DNA of 64,000 nucleotides, taken from BOG-932 sp965276835. Lineage in GTDB: Bacteria > Pseudomonadota > Alphaproteobacteria > BOG-932 > Roseiterribacteraceae. The stretch is from positions 5,332,001 through 5,396,000 of the forward strand of contig OZ255631.1 in assembly GCA_965276835.1 (NCBI GenBank), given 5' to 3'. This document shows positions 9,180 through 17,637 of this stretch, piece after piece; the stretch's first letter is position 1, and each line of letters starts with the position of its first letter. Under the pieces are notes generated by a model that had not been told where the DNA came from, did no database searches, and was given only the letters and a program-made list of their open reading frames with translations. A program made the translations under genes and the position numbers.

Positions 9180-12098
9180 CTATGAGGTTGGACCGCCGGA
9201 ATAGACGATCTGCACGCGCCGGTTCTGCGGTTCGCGAACCCCGTCGCCGGTCGGGACCAGCAGGTCACGCTTGCCCTTGGCTACGATCTCGATCTCGGAC
9301 GATGCGACGCCGTCCTTCTCAAGCTGCGCCGCGACCGATTCCGCACGGCGGCGGGACAGGCGCATGTTGTAGGCGTCCGAGCCAACGGTATCGGTGTGAC
9401 CGGTCACCGTCAGCTGGGTCGCCTTGGCCGGGCTCGCATTCTTGGCCGCCGTATCGACGATCTCAGTCGCCTGAGCCGTCAGATCCGACTTGTTGAAGTC
9501 AAAAAACACCAGGTACGAGCGCGGAGCTTGTGCCGGCGCTATGACCGGCGGCGGGACGTAAGCGGCAGGGGCCGATTCCGGCTCGGATTCGTCCTTAAAC
9601 CGGTATTTCAACGAGAAGCCGAACATGCGGGGTTCGTTATAGCTGAGCGAGGTATAACCAAGCTGCGAGTAGAGATCCTCGGCGCCTTGGACGTATGTGT
9701 TGTTCAGCACGTTGGTCATGAAGAACGCGCCGTCCACCGAATAGCCGAACATGTCTGACCAGTCCACGCGTATATCGAGATTATCGTGAGACGGGATGAT
9801 GTTGTAGCCATTCGATTGGCCCGCTGCGTCGACCGCAGTAGTTAGATACTCATGTCCGGTAAATGAGTAATTGGCGGATATGGCGATATCGCCAACCGAC
9901 GAATCGACGGGCAGGTGATACGTCCCGGTAACCCCAATCTGCCACTTCGGCTCATAAAAGAACGGCGGGGCTTCGCCGTTGGTGAACACGTTCGGATATT
10001 TATCGTAGTGCGAATAAACATATGACGCGCGCGGGGAAATTTCGACGCCTGGAACCGGCACAATCGTGGCCTCCAATTCCCCGCCTTCAAGGTAAGCCGA
10101 GGCGGCGTTCGTCTCCAGTGTTTCCGCCGTCGGCGGGCCGTTAGGATCGTTCTGGTTTGGGACGGCGACAGTTTGCTGAACCTGGATCGACTTATAGTCA
10201 GTGTGGAACAGGTCGCCGTTCGTGCGCAACTGCATCCCGCCGATTTCCCAGTCGACCTTGCCGCCAATCTCGACGTCCGTCACATGTTCAGGCTTCAGCG
10301 ACTGATAGGCAGCGGGGACAAGGGGCTGGCTGGTGCCGGGACGATAGGCATTCCCGGACCGCACATAGATCAGTGTGGTTGGCGTCAGTTGCTCGTCGAG
10401 GCTCAGGTTCCAGCCGTAAGAGCTGAAATGTGAGTTGGAATCCGATTCGCAGTTTGAATCGTAGACAGCTGCGAAGCAGTTATTTGGCGTTCCATTTGGG
10501 TTTCGCGTCTCGTAACGGGTATTGGCAAACCCCTTTTCGTTAATCGAAACAAAGTCCCAAGTATAACGATAGCCGGCGGTGAAGCGCAGCCCGTCGACAT
10601 AGTCGCCAAGATCATAAATGCCATGCGCAAAAACCGCCTGGCTGCGATCGGAGTCATGATAGTTCGAGAAGCTGTAGGATCCGAGCGCCGCGGACGCCAC
10701 ATAGTTCGTGCCGATCGGGTGATCGAACTCCAGAAATCCACCCAGGACCCAGGTCAGCTTGTCGTTGATCGACTTGCCTTGCAGCTGGAATTCCTCGGTA
10801 TATTGGGCCGAGTTGTCGCTCCAGCCGTGGTTGTTCACCGGATCGCCGACGTTCAAAAGCGGGATCGGGACGCCGGCAAGGTCGATGCCGCTCAATTCCT
10901 TATAAACGCGCGCCGCCGCGACGTTTTTGATTGTCAGGTTGTCTGTGATGTCCCAATTCGTCGTATTCGTTATTCCGTAGAAATAATCTTTACCGATCGT
11001 TGGCGTCGAAGTGCCGACAACTGCCCGCACGCCAAGCGCGCGCTGCTCGGCCAGTATCTGGGGAAGGGTGGGAAAGAACGAAAGCGATGCTATTCTGCCG
11101 GCCGCGTTCGCCGCCAACAGCTGGCCGAAGGTCGCCGCCGCGGTCGCTGGGTTTTCAAGCGCCGCGAGCGTGGGGCCGTTGGCCAGGGTAAGCGGTACGG
11201 GAGCAAATTGACCTGGATGCCTGGCGATGGGATTGACCCCCGGGATCGGGATTTCGGCGAAAGTCAGCCCCGGGTTTATGGCGCTCAATACAGGGACCGA
11301 ACCGTTTGAATCCTGCCAATAGCCGTCATAGATCAGGCGGTCTTCAAGATCGTCGGTCGGGCGGGCTGTTACGCTGACACGCCAGGAATAATAATTTCGG
11401 TTGTCGTAGTCCTTGCCGTTAGAGGCGTCGATCGTATAGCCGTCGCGCTGCTGCGATTGGCCGGCGACGCGGACAAGCAATTTGTCCGGGACGACCGGAA
11501 TGTTGACGGCGCCTTCGAACTGGCGGTCGGAATAGTTTCCGAATGTTGCCTGGAAATACCCTTCGTAATCGTCCGTCGGCCTTTTCGGTTCGATGGAAAT
11601 CAGGCCGCCGATCGAATTCTTGCCGAATAAAGTACCTTGCGGTCCCTTTAGGACTTCAACGTTATCCAGGTCATACATCGACCCGGTGGACGTCCCGTGA
11701 ACGATACCGGTTGTCGGATCGGTATCGGCGCTGCCAAGGGGCACATCGGCGAAATAGATTATCGTGCCCGGCAGCCCGCGAAGCCGAAATTGGCCGGAAT
11801 ACCGGGCGTTGGCATCCGATGAGGTCGAGGTTGAAGCAAGCGACGGGACATTTTTCGCCAGGTCGGAGACCGTCATAATATGCTTTTTCTCGATGTCAGC
11901 CTGACTGAACGCGGTGATCGCGATGGGCACAGCCTGAACGCGTTCTTCGCGCCGCCGGGCGGTCACGACGATCTCTTCAAGGCCCCCCCCAGCTGCGGCA
12001 GCCGGCTGATCGGTTTGTGCCAGAGCCGGCGGTGCGCTCATGCTGCCCACGAGCGCCGTCGTTACGCCGAGTGAAAACGCTATTGCCATTTTTTTCAT
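9180..12098 (-). CDS. TonB-dependent receptor fused to a C-terminal OmpA-like peptidoglycan-binding domain
   Basis: Outer-membrane active transporter, 972 residues from the ATG at 12098, which has a strong upstream AGGGGGAGGG ribosome-binding site. A signal peptide ends near PPALAQ. A plug with LEEIVVTARRREERVQ follows, then a beta-barrel of about 700 residues. The barrel ends before a Pro/Ala-rich linker (AAYVPPPVIAPA) and an OmpA domain at about 862-972 (YLVFFDFNKSDL, VTGHTDTVGSDAYN, LSRRRAESV, NRRVQIVY). TonB receptors normally stop at the barrel's last strand, so the fusion is unusual; a sister fusion is at 56283-59045. It is in one operon with the haem/propeller protein upstream, and probably imports the substrate of this island. 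Confidence 0.92.
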   Translation of the reverse strand: MKKMAIAFSLGVTTALVGSMSAPPALAQTDQPAAAAGGGLEEIVVTARRREERVQAVPIAITAFSQADIEKKHIMTVSDLAKNVPSLASTSTSSDANARYSGQFRLRGLPGTIIYFADVPLGSADTDPTTGIVHGTSTGSMYDLDNVEVLKGPQGTLFGKNSIGGLISIEPKRPTDDYEGYFQATFGNYSDRQFEGAVNIPVVPDKLLVRVAGQSQQRDGYTIDASNGKDYDNRNYYSWRVSVTARPTDDLEDRLIYDGYWQDSNGSVPVLSAINPGLTFAEIPIPGVNPIARHPGQFAPVPLTLANGPTLAALENPATAAATFGQLLAANAAGRIASLSFFPTLPQILAEQRALGVRAVVGTSTPTIGKDYFYGITNTTNWDITDNLTIKNVAAARVYKELSGIDLAGVPIPLLNVGDPVNNHGWSDNSAQYTEEFQLQGKSINDKLTWVLGGFLEFDHPIGTNYVASAALGSYSFSNYHDSDRSQAVFAHGIYDLGDYVDGLRFTAGYRYTWDFVSINEKGFANTRYETRNPNGTPNNCFAAVYDSNCESDSNSHFSSYGWNLSLDEQLTPTTLIYVRSGNAYRPGTSQPLVPAAYQSLKPEHVTDVEIGGKVDWEIGGMQLRTNGDLFHTDYKSIQVQQTVAVPNQNDPNGPPTAETLETNAASAYLEGGELEATIVPVPGVEISPRASYVYSHYDKYPNVFTNGEAPPFFYEPKWQIGVTGTYHLPVDSSVGDIAISANYSFTGHEYLTTAVDAAGQSNGYNIIPSHDNLDIRVDWSDMFGYSVDGAFFMTNVLNNTYVQGAEDLYSQLGYTSLSYNEPRMFGFSLKYRFKDESEPESAPAAYVPPPVIAPAQAPRSYLVFFDFNKSDLTAQATEIVDTAAKNASPAKATQLTVTGHTDTVGSDAYNMRLSRRRAESVAAQLEKDGVASSEIEIVAKGKRDLLVPTGDGVREPQNRRVQIVYSGGPTS

Positions 12099-12284
12099 GA
12101 TACCCTCCCCCTTCAGTGTTATCGGTCTCAAGTAAAAGCACCCGAGACAGTTTTCTAAACGCGACATTATTTAGGTTGTTCTGACGGATACGGGCTTTGA
12201 TCTTGATGTAATTCACGCCCGCATCGAGACGTTCTTTAACTGTTGGGCTTTGTGATGTGGTTCGGCACAGACAAGGCGGCTAAA

Positions 12285-12297
12285 GGGAACGGTTCCC
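12285..12297. promoter_or_regulatory. GGGAAC-G-GTTCCC palindrome
   Basis: A perfect 13-bp dyad in the 265-nt gap between the haem/propeller gene (ends 12363) and the TonB receptor start (12098). It may be an operator for an internal promoter of the receptor or a weak transcript end; no U tract follows, so I do not call a terminator. Confidence 0.3.
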
Positions 12298-12362
12298 GGA
12301 ACGACCGACACGCTCTGAGGGCGTTGTCAGTCGATCTCATGGGCCGCTCAGTCCAGCACTGC

Positions 12363-14564
12363 CTAGTCCGCGAGCGGATTGGGGCGCAGCTGGAGCATGA
12401 CCACTTTGCTGTTTTCGCCCTCGCCGCCCTCCTGGTGCCACTGCACCGCGCTGGAGTAGGTCATGGTCATTTGACGACCCTTCCAGCCGGCCTTGGGATC
12501 GTTAATCCGGAAGTCCATGCCGCGTGTGTAAAAGCCCATCGGATAGGGAACGCGGAAGGTCAGTAGCTTGTCGGTGCCGTCCTTCATCGCCAGGACCGAG
12601 TCAGAGTTGGTGGCCGGGAAGAAGTGCGTGTTTTTCCCCAGCCCCATCACGTCGGAATAGTCGGGCCATTCCGAATAGACGAAGTCGGATGTCGCGAAGG
12701 TGCCGCCGACATGCGGGCTGGGCGTGTCATAGAAGGTCCAGCCTTCCGGGCATTGCTGGCCGGTCGCGGTCGGTCCGTTGATGACTTTGCACTTATTTCG
12801 GTCGAAGCGGCCGATCTGGCCTGACGAAAATGCTGCCCAGGCCACGCCGCTCTTTTCATCGACGCCGACGCCGCGAATGCCGACGGCTTTATATTTGCCG
12901 TCGAGCTTCGGCGGCTCATAGAATTCGGTCACGCAGGTCTCGGGTGGGTTTTTGCCTGGGATCATGTGAACGATGCCGCTCGGCACGGAGGGGATATAGC
13001 CAGCCAGCCAGACGGTTCCGTCTTTGGCGGTGGACATCCCATAAAGGTAAGTGTTGAGGACGGTGTCCTTGGTCGGATCCAGCGACGACTTGGCGACCGC
13101 GCCGTCCTTATTCGCTTCCTGGGAGTTGCCGCCGCCTTCCTCGCCGCGGACGCCCTTCATATCGAAGGTGGGCTTGTTCCACTGCGTCCGATCCTGCGTG
13201 ATCTTGCCGTCGCCGTTGGTGTCGAGCACCATCGGACACCAGCCGGTCGCCTTCTTGGCGTCGTGGGTTTCGTCCCACACATTGGTGTTGATCCACGACA
13301 CCACGCCGGTGTCGCCGCTCAGATAATATGTATTGGTGCCGTCGAACGTGAAGCCGGAGTGGTTTCCGCCGACGCAAAGGCTGATGACCGTGATTTTCTT
13401 GGTCGCCGGATCGTAGACGGGCAGGGCGGCCATCTTCCTATAGGACAGCGGGAACAGCTTGGACGAGGGGACCGAGCCGTCGCTGCACCATGGTTGCATA
13501 TCGCCTTCGCGGAAAACCGAGGGCATCCATACGCGCCCTTTGCCGTCGATCTCATCCGCATGCACCGTCGCCTCAACGTCGTGCGCGGCGCCGTCGACGC
13601 CCGGTATGTCGATCGAGCTCAGCTTGTGGGTCTGCGGATCGAGCATTTCAAGCGTGCCACCCAGCATGCCCATACCATAGATTGGGCCGTTGGCGTTCAC
13701 CGTGGGATTGCGCCGGTCGCTCGACGCTTGGTCGTGAACGAAATGGCCGTGACCCCAATCCTGGATGGTGAGGACGACGTTGCGCTCGATGCCTTCCGGC
13801 CGCGGCGGCACCGGCGGCAACTCGCCGGCGGCGATCCGGTCGGTCCAGTCGGCATACATCTTCAGGCCGCGTTCCTTGCCGAAATGGGCCATGCTGTTCT
13901 GCATCTGCTCGGACAGGCTTTTCCCGTCGTCGCGGATCGCGACGTCGCCGTTGGCGCGGGCCATCTGAATGCGTTGGGCCCAGGCCTCAACGCTGTTGCC
14001 GGGTGCGAGAATGGTGCGCGTGGTCTTGTCGCCCAGCTGATGGCAGAACATGCACTGTTCTTTCATCTGCTCCATCCAATGCTGCTGCGTCACCATCATC
14101 GGCGAGATGCCGTTGCCGGTTGAACCCGTGCCCGGGAACTCGCTCTCCGGCGGCGGCCTCAACATCGAATACCAGTAACTGGACGGGTAATATTCAGCGG
14201 CGTCTTTCGCGCTCGGAGCGACCTTTGCGGTCAGGTCGGTCTTGTTCCCCGGGGTAACATCGACCGGGTCGCTATCGACCAAACCGTAGCCACGCACCCA
14301 GACTTTGTATTTGGCCTTTGGAAGGTCAGGCAGGACATAGTGTCCCTCATCGTCGGTCACGACGATCTTGATGAAGCGGGTTGGAAGTTCGCTCGTTTCC
14401 GCGATTACCCACACGCCCGCCTCAGGGCCTTTGGCGCTGGTAACAGTTCCACCAATGTCATCGCCGGTGATTTTAACTGCCTCTGCCGCTTGGCTGTTAG
14501 GCGACAATGGAAGTGCTACCGTCAAAACCGTCGACGCGAGCAGCGCAGCGAAATGCTTCGTCAC
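12363..14564 (-). CDS. Periplasmic haem c / beta-propeller protein with carboxypeptidase-regulatory-like N-terminal domain
   Basis: 733 residues, GTG start preceded by GGGAGG. Residues 1-26 are a signal peptide ending SQAAEA. An IgG-like carboxypeptidase-regulatory repeat follows (GGTVTSAKGPEAGVWVIAE, then DDEGHYVLPDLPKAKYKV). A single CxxCH haem motif (CMFCH, residues 171-175) precedes a long propeller-like part resembling virginiamycin-lyase/streptogramin-lyase repeats (DGTVWLAGYIPS, GKGRVWMPS). I do not know a characterised member. The haem suggests electron transfer or a periplasmic oxidase role. It is the first gene of the receptor operon, 79 nt downstream of operator site 2, so it should be co-induced with uptake. 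Confidence 0.75.
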   Translation of the reverse strand: MTKHFAALLASTVLTVALPLSPNSQAAEAVKITGDDIGGTVTSAKGPEAGVWVIAETSELPTRFIKIVVTDDEGHYVLPDLPKAKYKVWVRGYGLVDSDPVDVTPGNKTDLTAKVAPSAKDAAEYYPSSYWYSMLRPPPESEFPGTGSTGNGISPMMVTQQHWMEQMKEQCMFCHQLGDKTTRTILAPGNSVEAWAQRIQMARANGDVAIRDDGKSLSEQMQNSMAHFGKERGLKMYADWTDRIAAGELPPVPPRPEGIERNVVLTIQDWGHGHFVHDQASSDRRNPTVNANGPIYGMGMLGGTLEMLDPQTHKLSSIDIPGVDGAAHDVEATVHADEIDGKGRVWMPSVFREGDMQPWCSDGSVPSSKLFPLSYRKMAALPVYDPATKKITVISLCVGGNHSGFTFDGTNTYYLSGDTGVVSWINTNVWDETHDAKKATGWCPMVLDTNGDGKITQDRTQWNKPTFDMKGVRGEEGGGNSQEANKDGAVAKSSLDPTKDTVLNTYLYGMSTAKDGTVWLAGYIPSVPSGIVHMIPGKNPPETCVTEFYEPPKLDGKYKAVGIRGVGVDEKSGVAWAAFSSGQIGRFDRNKCKVINGPTATGQQCPEGWTFYDTPSPHVGGTFATSDFVYSEWPDYSDVMGLGKNTHFFPATNSDSVLAMKDGTDKLLTFRVPYPMGFYTRGMDFRINDPKAGWKGRQMTMTYSSAVQWHQEGGEGENSKVVMLQLRPNPLAD

Positions 14565-14642
14565 TGTCTATCCTCCCTAAGCCGCCGACAGGCGGATGCA
14601 TGCGTGAGGGCTATCGTTTTTCGCCCGCCTGATTTTTGAACA

Positions 14643-14659
14643 TAGGACATCTAGTCCTA
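14643..14659. promoter_or_regulatory. TAGGAC-N5-GTCCTA palindrome, probable TetR operator (site 2)
   Basis: Perfect 6+6 dyad around ATCTA, followed by CATT as at site 1. It lies 79 nt upstream of the GTG start of the haem/propeller gene. The spacing is suitable for an operator over the promoter of the 14564-6386 operon. Confidence 0.75.
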
Positions 14660-14754
14660 CATTCTTGATGCTTATTTATTAAGGAGCGCGTTCCGCGTCA
14701 AGCATATTTCTCGGATCACCGAGCCGATCGTTCTTGCTGGCGTGCGCCAGCCTG

Positions 14755-14796
14755 TTAAGCTCTGGGCAAGAGGGTTTAAGCTCTGGGCAAGAGGGT
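14755..14796 (+). repeat. Tandem duplication of a 21-bp unit
   Basis: Two exact, adjacent copies (14755-14775 and 14776-14796) of a unit beginning TTAAGCTCTGGGC. It lies just upstream of the truncated TetR-like gene and may mark the site of the rearrangement that removed its 5' half. Confidence 0.8.
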
Positions 14797-14858
14797 TGGG
14801 GTTTAAAATCGAACTGCGTCACTGTGCTGCCCGTAATTCATGCGATGTTGAATTTCCC

Positions 14859-15350
14859 ATGAGTGACCAAGAGACTGACAATTCTCAGAGGACCATGCTT
14901 AAGGCTCGGTTTCATCCATTATCGCAACGGATGTTGTCGCTCGGACCCGCATGGTCAGAAACGTGGAAGGATTGTCCGCTTGAAGACAACCCTTCTGTGG
15001 GCAAAATATCTGAATGGTTGGAAACGACGTTCGTGCTCCTAAAGGCTTCGGAGCACTATTTCCTCTTTAGCCCTCGGCCGGAGGATTTCGAACAAGAAGC
15101 GGCGGATATTCTTGCCATTATCGGACAAAATGTGTCCACATTTCGGCCTGCCCAAAAAGTCAATACTGAAGCTTACTTCTTTGATCACTATTTCATAATG
15201 AATTTAAACAAATTCTTTCGCGATAATTTAGAAAAATCGAAACGTTTGCAAATTAACAGCATTTCCTTCAAAGCTATGGCATTGCATGTGAAACTATTTC
15301 TGGATGGACGGAAGTTTTATACCAGAGAAGTCGATCGAGCGACCAGTTAG
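14859..15350 (+). CDS. TetR-family C-terminal domain protein lacking the DNA-binding domain
   Basis: 163 residues from the ATG at 14859 (MSDQETDN). From residue 18 it aligns with the second half of the 5273-5935 TetR protein: ETWKDCPL, SVGKISEWLE, IIGQNVSTFRP, TEAYFFDHYFIMNLNKFF and HVKLFLDGRKFY all have counterparts there in the same order. No helix-turn-helix precedes it; the upstream frame reads through the 21-bp tandem repeat and has no HTH character. It is therefore either a remnant of a duplicated regulator or a protein that dimerises with the intact TetR and blocks it. It is divergent from the haem/propeller operon and flanked by operator sites 2 and 3. The reading frame is intact over the whole domain, which argues mildly for function. 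Confidence 0.65.
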   Translation: MSDQETDNSQRTMLKARFHPLSQRMLSLGPAWSETWKDCPLEDNPSVGKISEWLETTFVLLKASEHYFLFSPRPEDFEQEAADILAIIGQNVSTFRPAQKVNTEAYFFDHYFIMNLNKFFRDNLEKSKRLQINSISFKAMALHVKLFLDGRKFYTREVDRATS

Positions 15351-15494
15351 CTCTGCGTTCTGAAAATTATTCATGACGATTTTCATGGCAGTAGGCGGCG
15401 CCGCCATATAATTAGTCAAAGCTGTCTCCCCTAATTTTCCTGTTCCGCGGGTTTACTACGTCAGGGCCGTCGCTATAAATTTCCGCTTCAAATG

Positions 15495-15511
15495 TAGGAC
15501 ATAAAGTCCTA
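15495..15511. promoter_or_regulatory. TAGGAC-N5-GTCCTA palindrome, probable TetR operator (site 3)
   Basis: Perfect 6+6 dyad around ATAAA. Read on the minus strand it is followed by CATTTGAA exactly as site 1, so the site faces a gene on the plus strand to its right. No convincing catabolic gene is found there before the ParB/recombinase module begins. Confidence 0.72.
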
Positions 15512-15603
15512 GATTCAGAGCGATTCAGGCGAGCTATCCGCTTCAGGCGTTATTCTTCGGGTCTCAACGGATGATTAAATGGTAGCGGACCCGAGCAATT
15601 GAG

Positions 15604-16080
15604 TTGGAGGAGCAAATAGCGTTCAATTTCTCCGATGCGGAAGCATTCAGCGACCATCGTCGTATTAAAACTAATTTCGACAATCAACCCGTCGGGGGCA
15701 AGCGCGCTCTAGCCAACGTCATACCGAGTACGGCACACCACCGAGCCGTATTGCGGCCGACCTGGCAGGGTCCGAAAGGGTTCGCCGTCATCCCGCGCGA
15801 CGGCATCTTCGATGCTATTGAGTCCTGGGCCTATTTTTTCCCAAGTCTCCGCCGATCAAGCAGCGGCCGCGGCTGTCTGATCCAACGACGCTGCAAGTAC
15901 GATTGCGCGAAAATTCTCCAAAAGCTCAGGGTGACGGTCTTCCAAGAACTTTTCGATCTCCGGCCGGGACAGGAGGCGCTCCAAAAACCCTGCAGCGACG
16001 ACGAGAACGAGCATGTCGTCGCCATAGGAAGCCTCCAGCTCCTTATAATCCTCCCCAACAGAAGCCATCTCCCGCTCTAG
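15604..16080 (+). pseudogene. Unassigned TTG-start frame downstream of operator 3, possibly a gene cut by the inserted module
   Basis: After a GGAG-like site the frame starts at TTG and its first 75 or so residues (EEQIAFNFSDAEAF and on) lie outside the module. The remainder is antisense to the RepB-like gene and is probably meaningless. I do not recognise a family. The interval 15351-15855 otherwise holds only operator site 3 and no second frame worth calling. Confidence 0.2.
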
Positions 16081-16752
16081 CCTTGCCATTTGTTCAGTCG
16101 AAAGGCCGGTGGCCTTTTTCAGTAAATCCGGGCGGTACAAATCAGCCGGCTTCGACGTCGCCAAAAGCGCCTTCGCGTAGCTCGCGGTGAAATTGTTCGC
16201 CGACACCATGAGCTCGGCGACCTCAAGCTGCCGAAGCGGCTTCATCTTCCGCAGCTTTGCAAAGGCGGTGTGCCCGACTGGCTTGTCCTTGAGCAGATCC
16301 GCAACTTCCTCGCTGATGCCGGCGAGAAGCTGGCGACGGGCGTGGATCACTTTGACATCCACGTCCAAAGCTCGGGCCAACTTTTCCTGCGACACGCCAC
16401 GGCCAAGCGCGCGGACGATCATATAGTGCTCTTGAATGGTCGCCAGACGGTTCACCCGCTTGTTGTAGGTGAACGCCTCGTCGTCATCGGCCACAATGCA
16501 TCGAGCTTCGATTGCCTGTTGCTCCCGAAGTGCCTCGAACCGGATATGACCATCGAGCAGAAGAAAGCTGTCGGTATTTTGCCGGGACACCACGAGGGGC
16601 TCGATCAGACCCATTTGAAGGACTGACGCAACGATCCGCTTATACTTGACGCGCTCCTTGATTTCGGCCGCCAGAACACGCGACGGTAGGATTTTCGTCA
16701 GCGGTATCATCACCACCCGCTGCTCGAAGGCGACTTTGACCACCTCCTGCAT
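15856..16752 (-). CDS. RepB/ParB-like partition protein
   Basis: 298 residues. A ParB N-terminal domain covers about residues 14-90 with the nucleotide-site motif LLDGHIRFEAL. A helix-turn-helix follows (VSQEKLARALDVDVKVIHARRQLL, about 120-142) and then a C-terminal region of the RepB plasmid-partition type. ParB-family proteins bind a centromere-like DNA site and, in true partition systems, work with a ParA ATPase; no ParA is encoded here. Its start is 3 nt after the stop of the second ParB-like gene. A role in regulating or positioning the recombinase is more likely than segregation of a replicon, which is inference. Confidence 0.82.
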   Translation of the reverse strand: MQEVVKVAFEQRVVMIPLTKILPSRVLAAEIKERVKYKRIVASVLQMGLIEPLVVSRQNTDSFLLLDGHIRFEALREQQAIEARCIVADDDEAFTYNKRVNRLATIQEHYMIVRALGRGVSQEKLARALDVDVKVIHARRQLLAGISEEVADLLKDKPVGHTAFAKLRKMKPLRQLEVAELMVSANNFTASYAKALLATSKPADLYRPDLLKKATGLSTEQMARLEREMASVGEDYKELEASYGDDMLVLVVAAGFLERLLSRPEIEKFLEDRHPELLENFRAIVLAASLDQTAAAAA

Positions 16753-16755
16753 CGG

Positions 16756-17637
16756 CTACGCTTTCTGAGGCCCGATGCGCTCAGCGAGCGCGCGCGGAAT
16801 GGTCTGCAACCCCTCAGCGCGAAGCAGGGCGAGAAAATGATCGTCCGCCAGCAATCGCTTGAGGGCACTAGCGACAAAAAGCAATCGGCTACGCGCCAGC
16901 GAAGCGCGTTTGATCAGCAGCTTTTGCCGTTCAGTTTCACGCTGATAGGCTCGGATCAGGTTTTCCGACGTCACGCGCCGAGTGGACCGAACACCTCCGG
17001 AGCGACGGCGTAACCCTTTGCCGCTAGTGTTTCTCTGCTCAACAATCTGGCGGATCGCCAGAACCTGATTTCCGGGAAGCGCTTTTTCCTCATAGGCCTG
17101 GGCCAGTGCTTGCTGGACTTCGCCGTCTTTTGCGGTGGCAATCATTAGGGCGACTGTCGCTGGCATGACACCTCGCTCAACGGCGTTTAGCAGTCGATCC
17201 TCACCACTCTCGAGCAATGTGCAAATGGCAGTTACGTAGGGGACGCTGAAATCCACCTTGTCAGCGATCTCGCGAAGCGAATAACCGCGTTCCTTCAGGT
17301 CACCGACGGCATGAATCAGCTCGAGCGGCGTGTGATTACGACGAGCGAGGTTTTCGACCAGGCTCATCACAAAGCAATCTTCCTCGGCAACCTCAATGAC
17401 GATTGCCGGGATCTCAGATTGCCCTAGGGCGATAAACGCCTCGAGGCGCCCCTGGCCACAGACCAGGTCGTAACGCGATCTGCCTGGTCGCTGACTGACG
17501 GTGATCGGCTTTTTTAAACCGAGATGTTCGATGCTTGTGACCAACTCTTGGAAGACGCGCTTATTGCGTACGCGCGGATTCAGGACCGTCACCGCGTCGA
17601 CCGGCACCATCCGGATTTCTTGGGGCTCGGTATTCAT
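16756..17637 (-). CDS. ParB-family nuclease/partition-like protein
   Basis: 293 residues. N-terminal ParB domain (VDAVTVLNPRVRNK, then CGQGRLEAFIALGQ as the GxxR-type motif, and ENLARRNHTPLE), followed by an HTH segment SLREIADKVDFSVPYVTAI. The rest is basic and unassigned, with RRRSGGVRSTRR near residue 210, which could add non-specific DNA binding. It overlaps the recombinase gene by 4 nt (ATGA) and is 3 nt from the RepB-like gene, so the three are co-translated. It is distinct in sequence from its neighbour, so the pair is not a recent duplication. Confidence 0.82.
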   Translation of the reverse strand: MNTEPQEIRMVPVDAVTVLNPRVRNKRVFQELVTSIEHLGLKKPITVSQRPGRSRYDLVCGQGRLEAFIALGQSEIPAIVIEVAEEDCFVMSLVENLARRNHTPLELIHAVGDLKERGYSLREIADKVDFSVPYVTAICTLLESGEDRLLNAVERGVMPATVALMIATAKDGEVQQALAQAYEEKALPGNQVLAIRQIVEQRNTSGKGLRRRSGGVRSTRRVTSENLIRAYQRETERQKLLIKRASLARSRLLFVASALKRLLADDHFLALLRAEGLQTIPRALAERIGPQKA

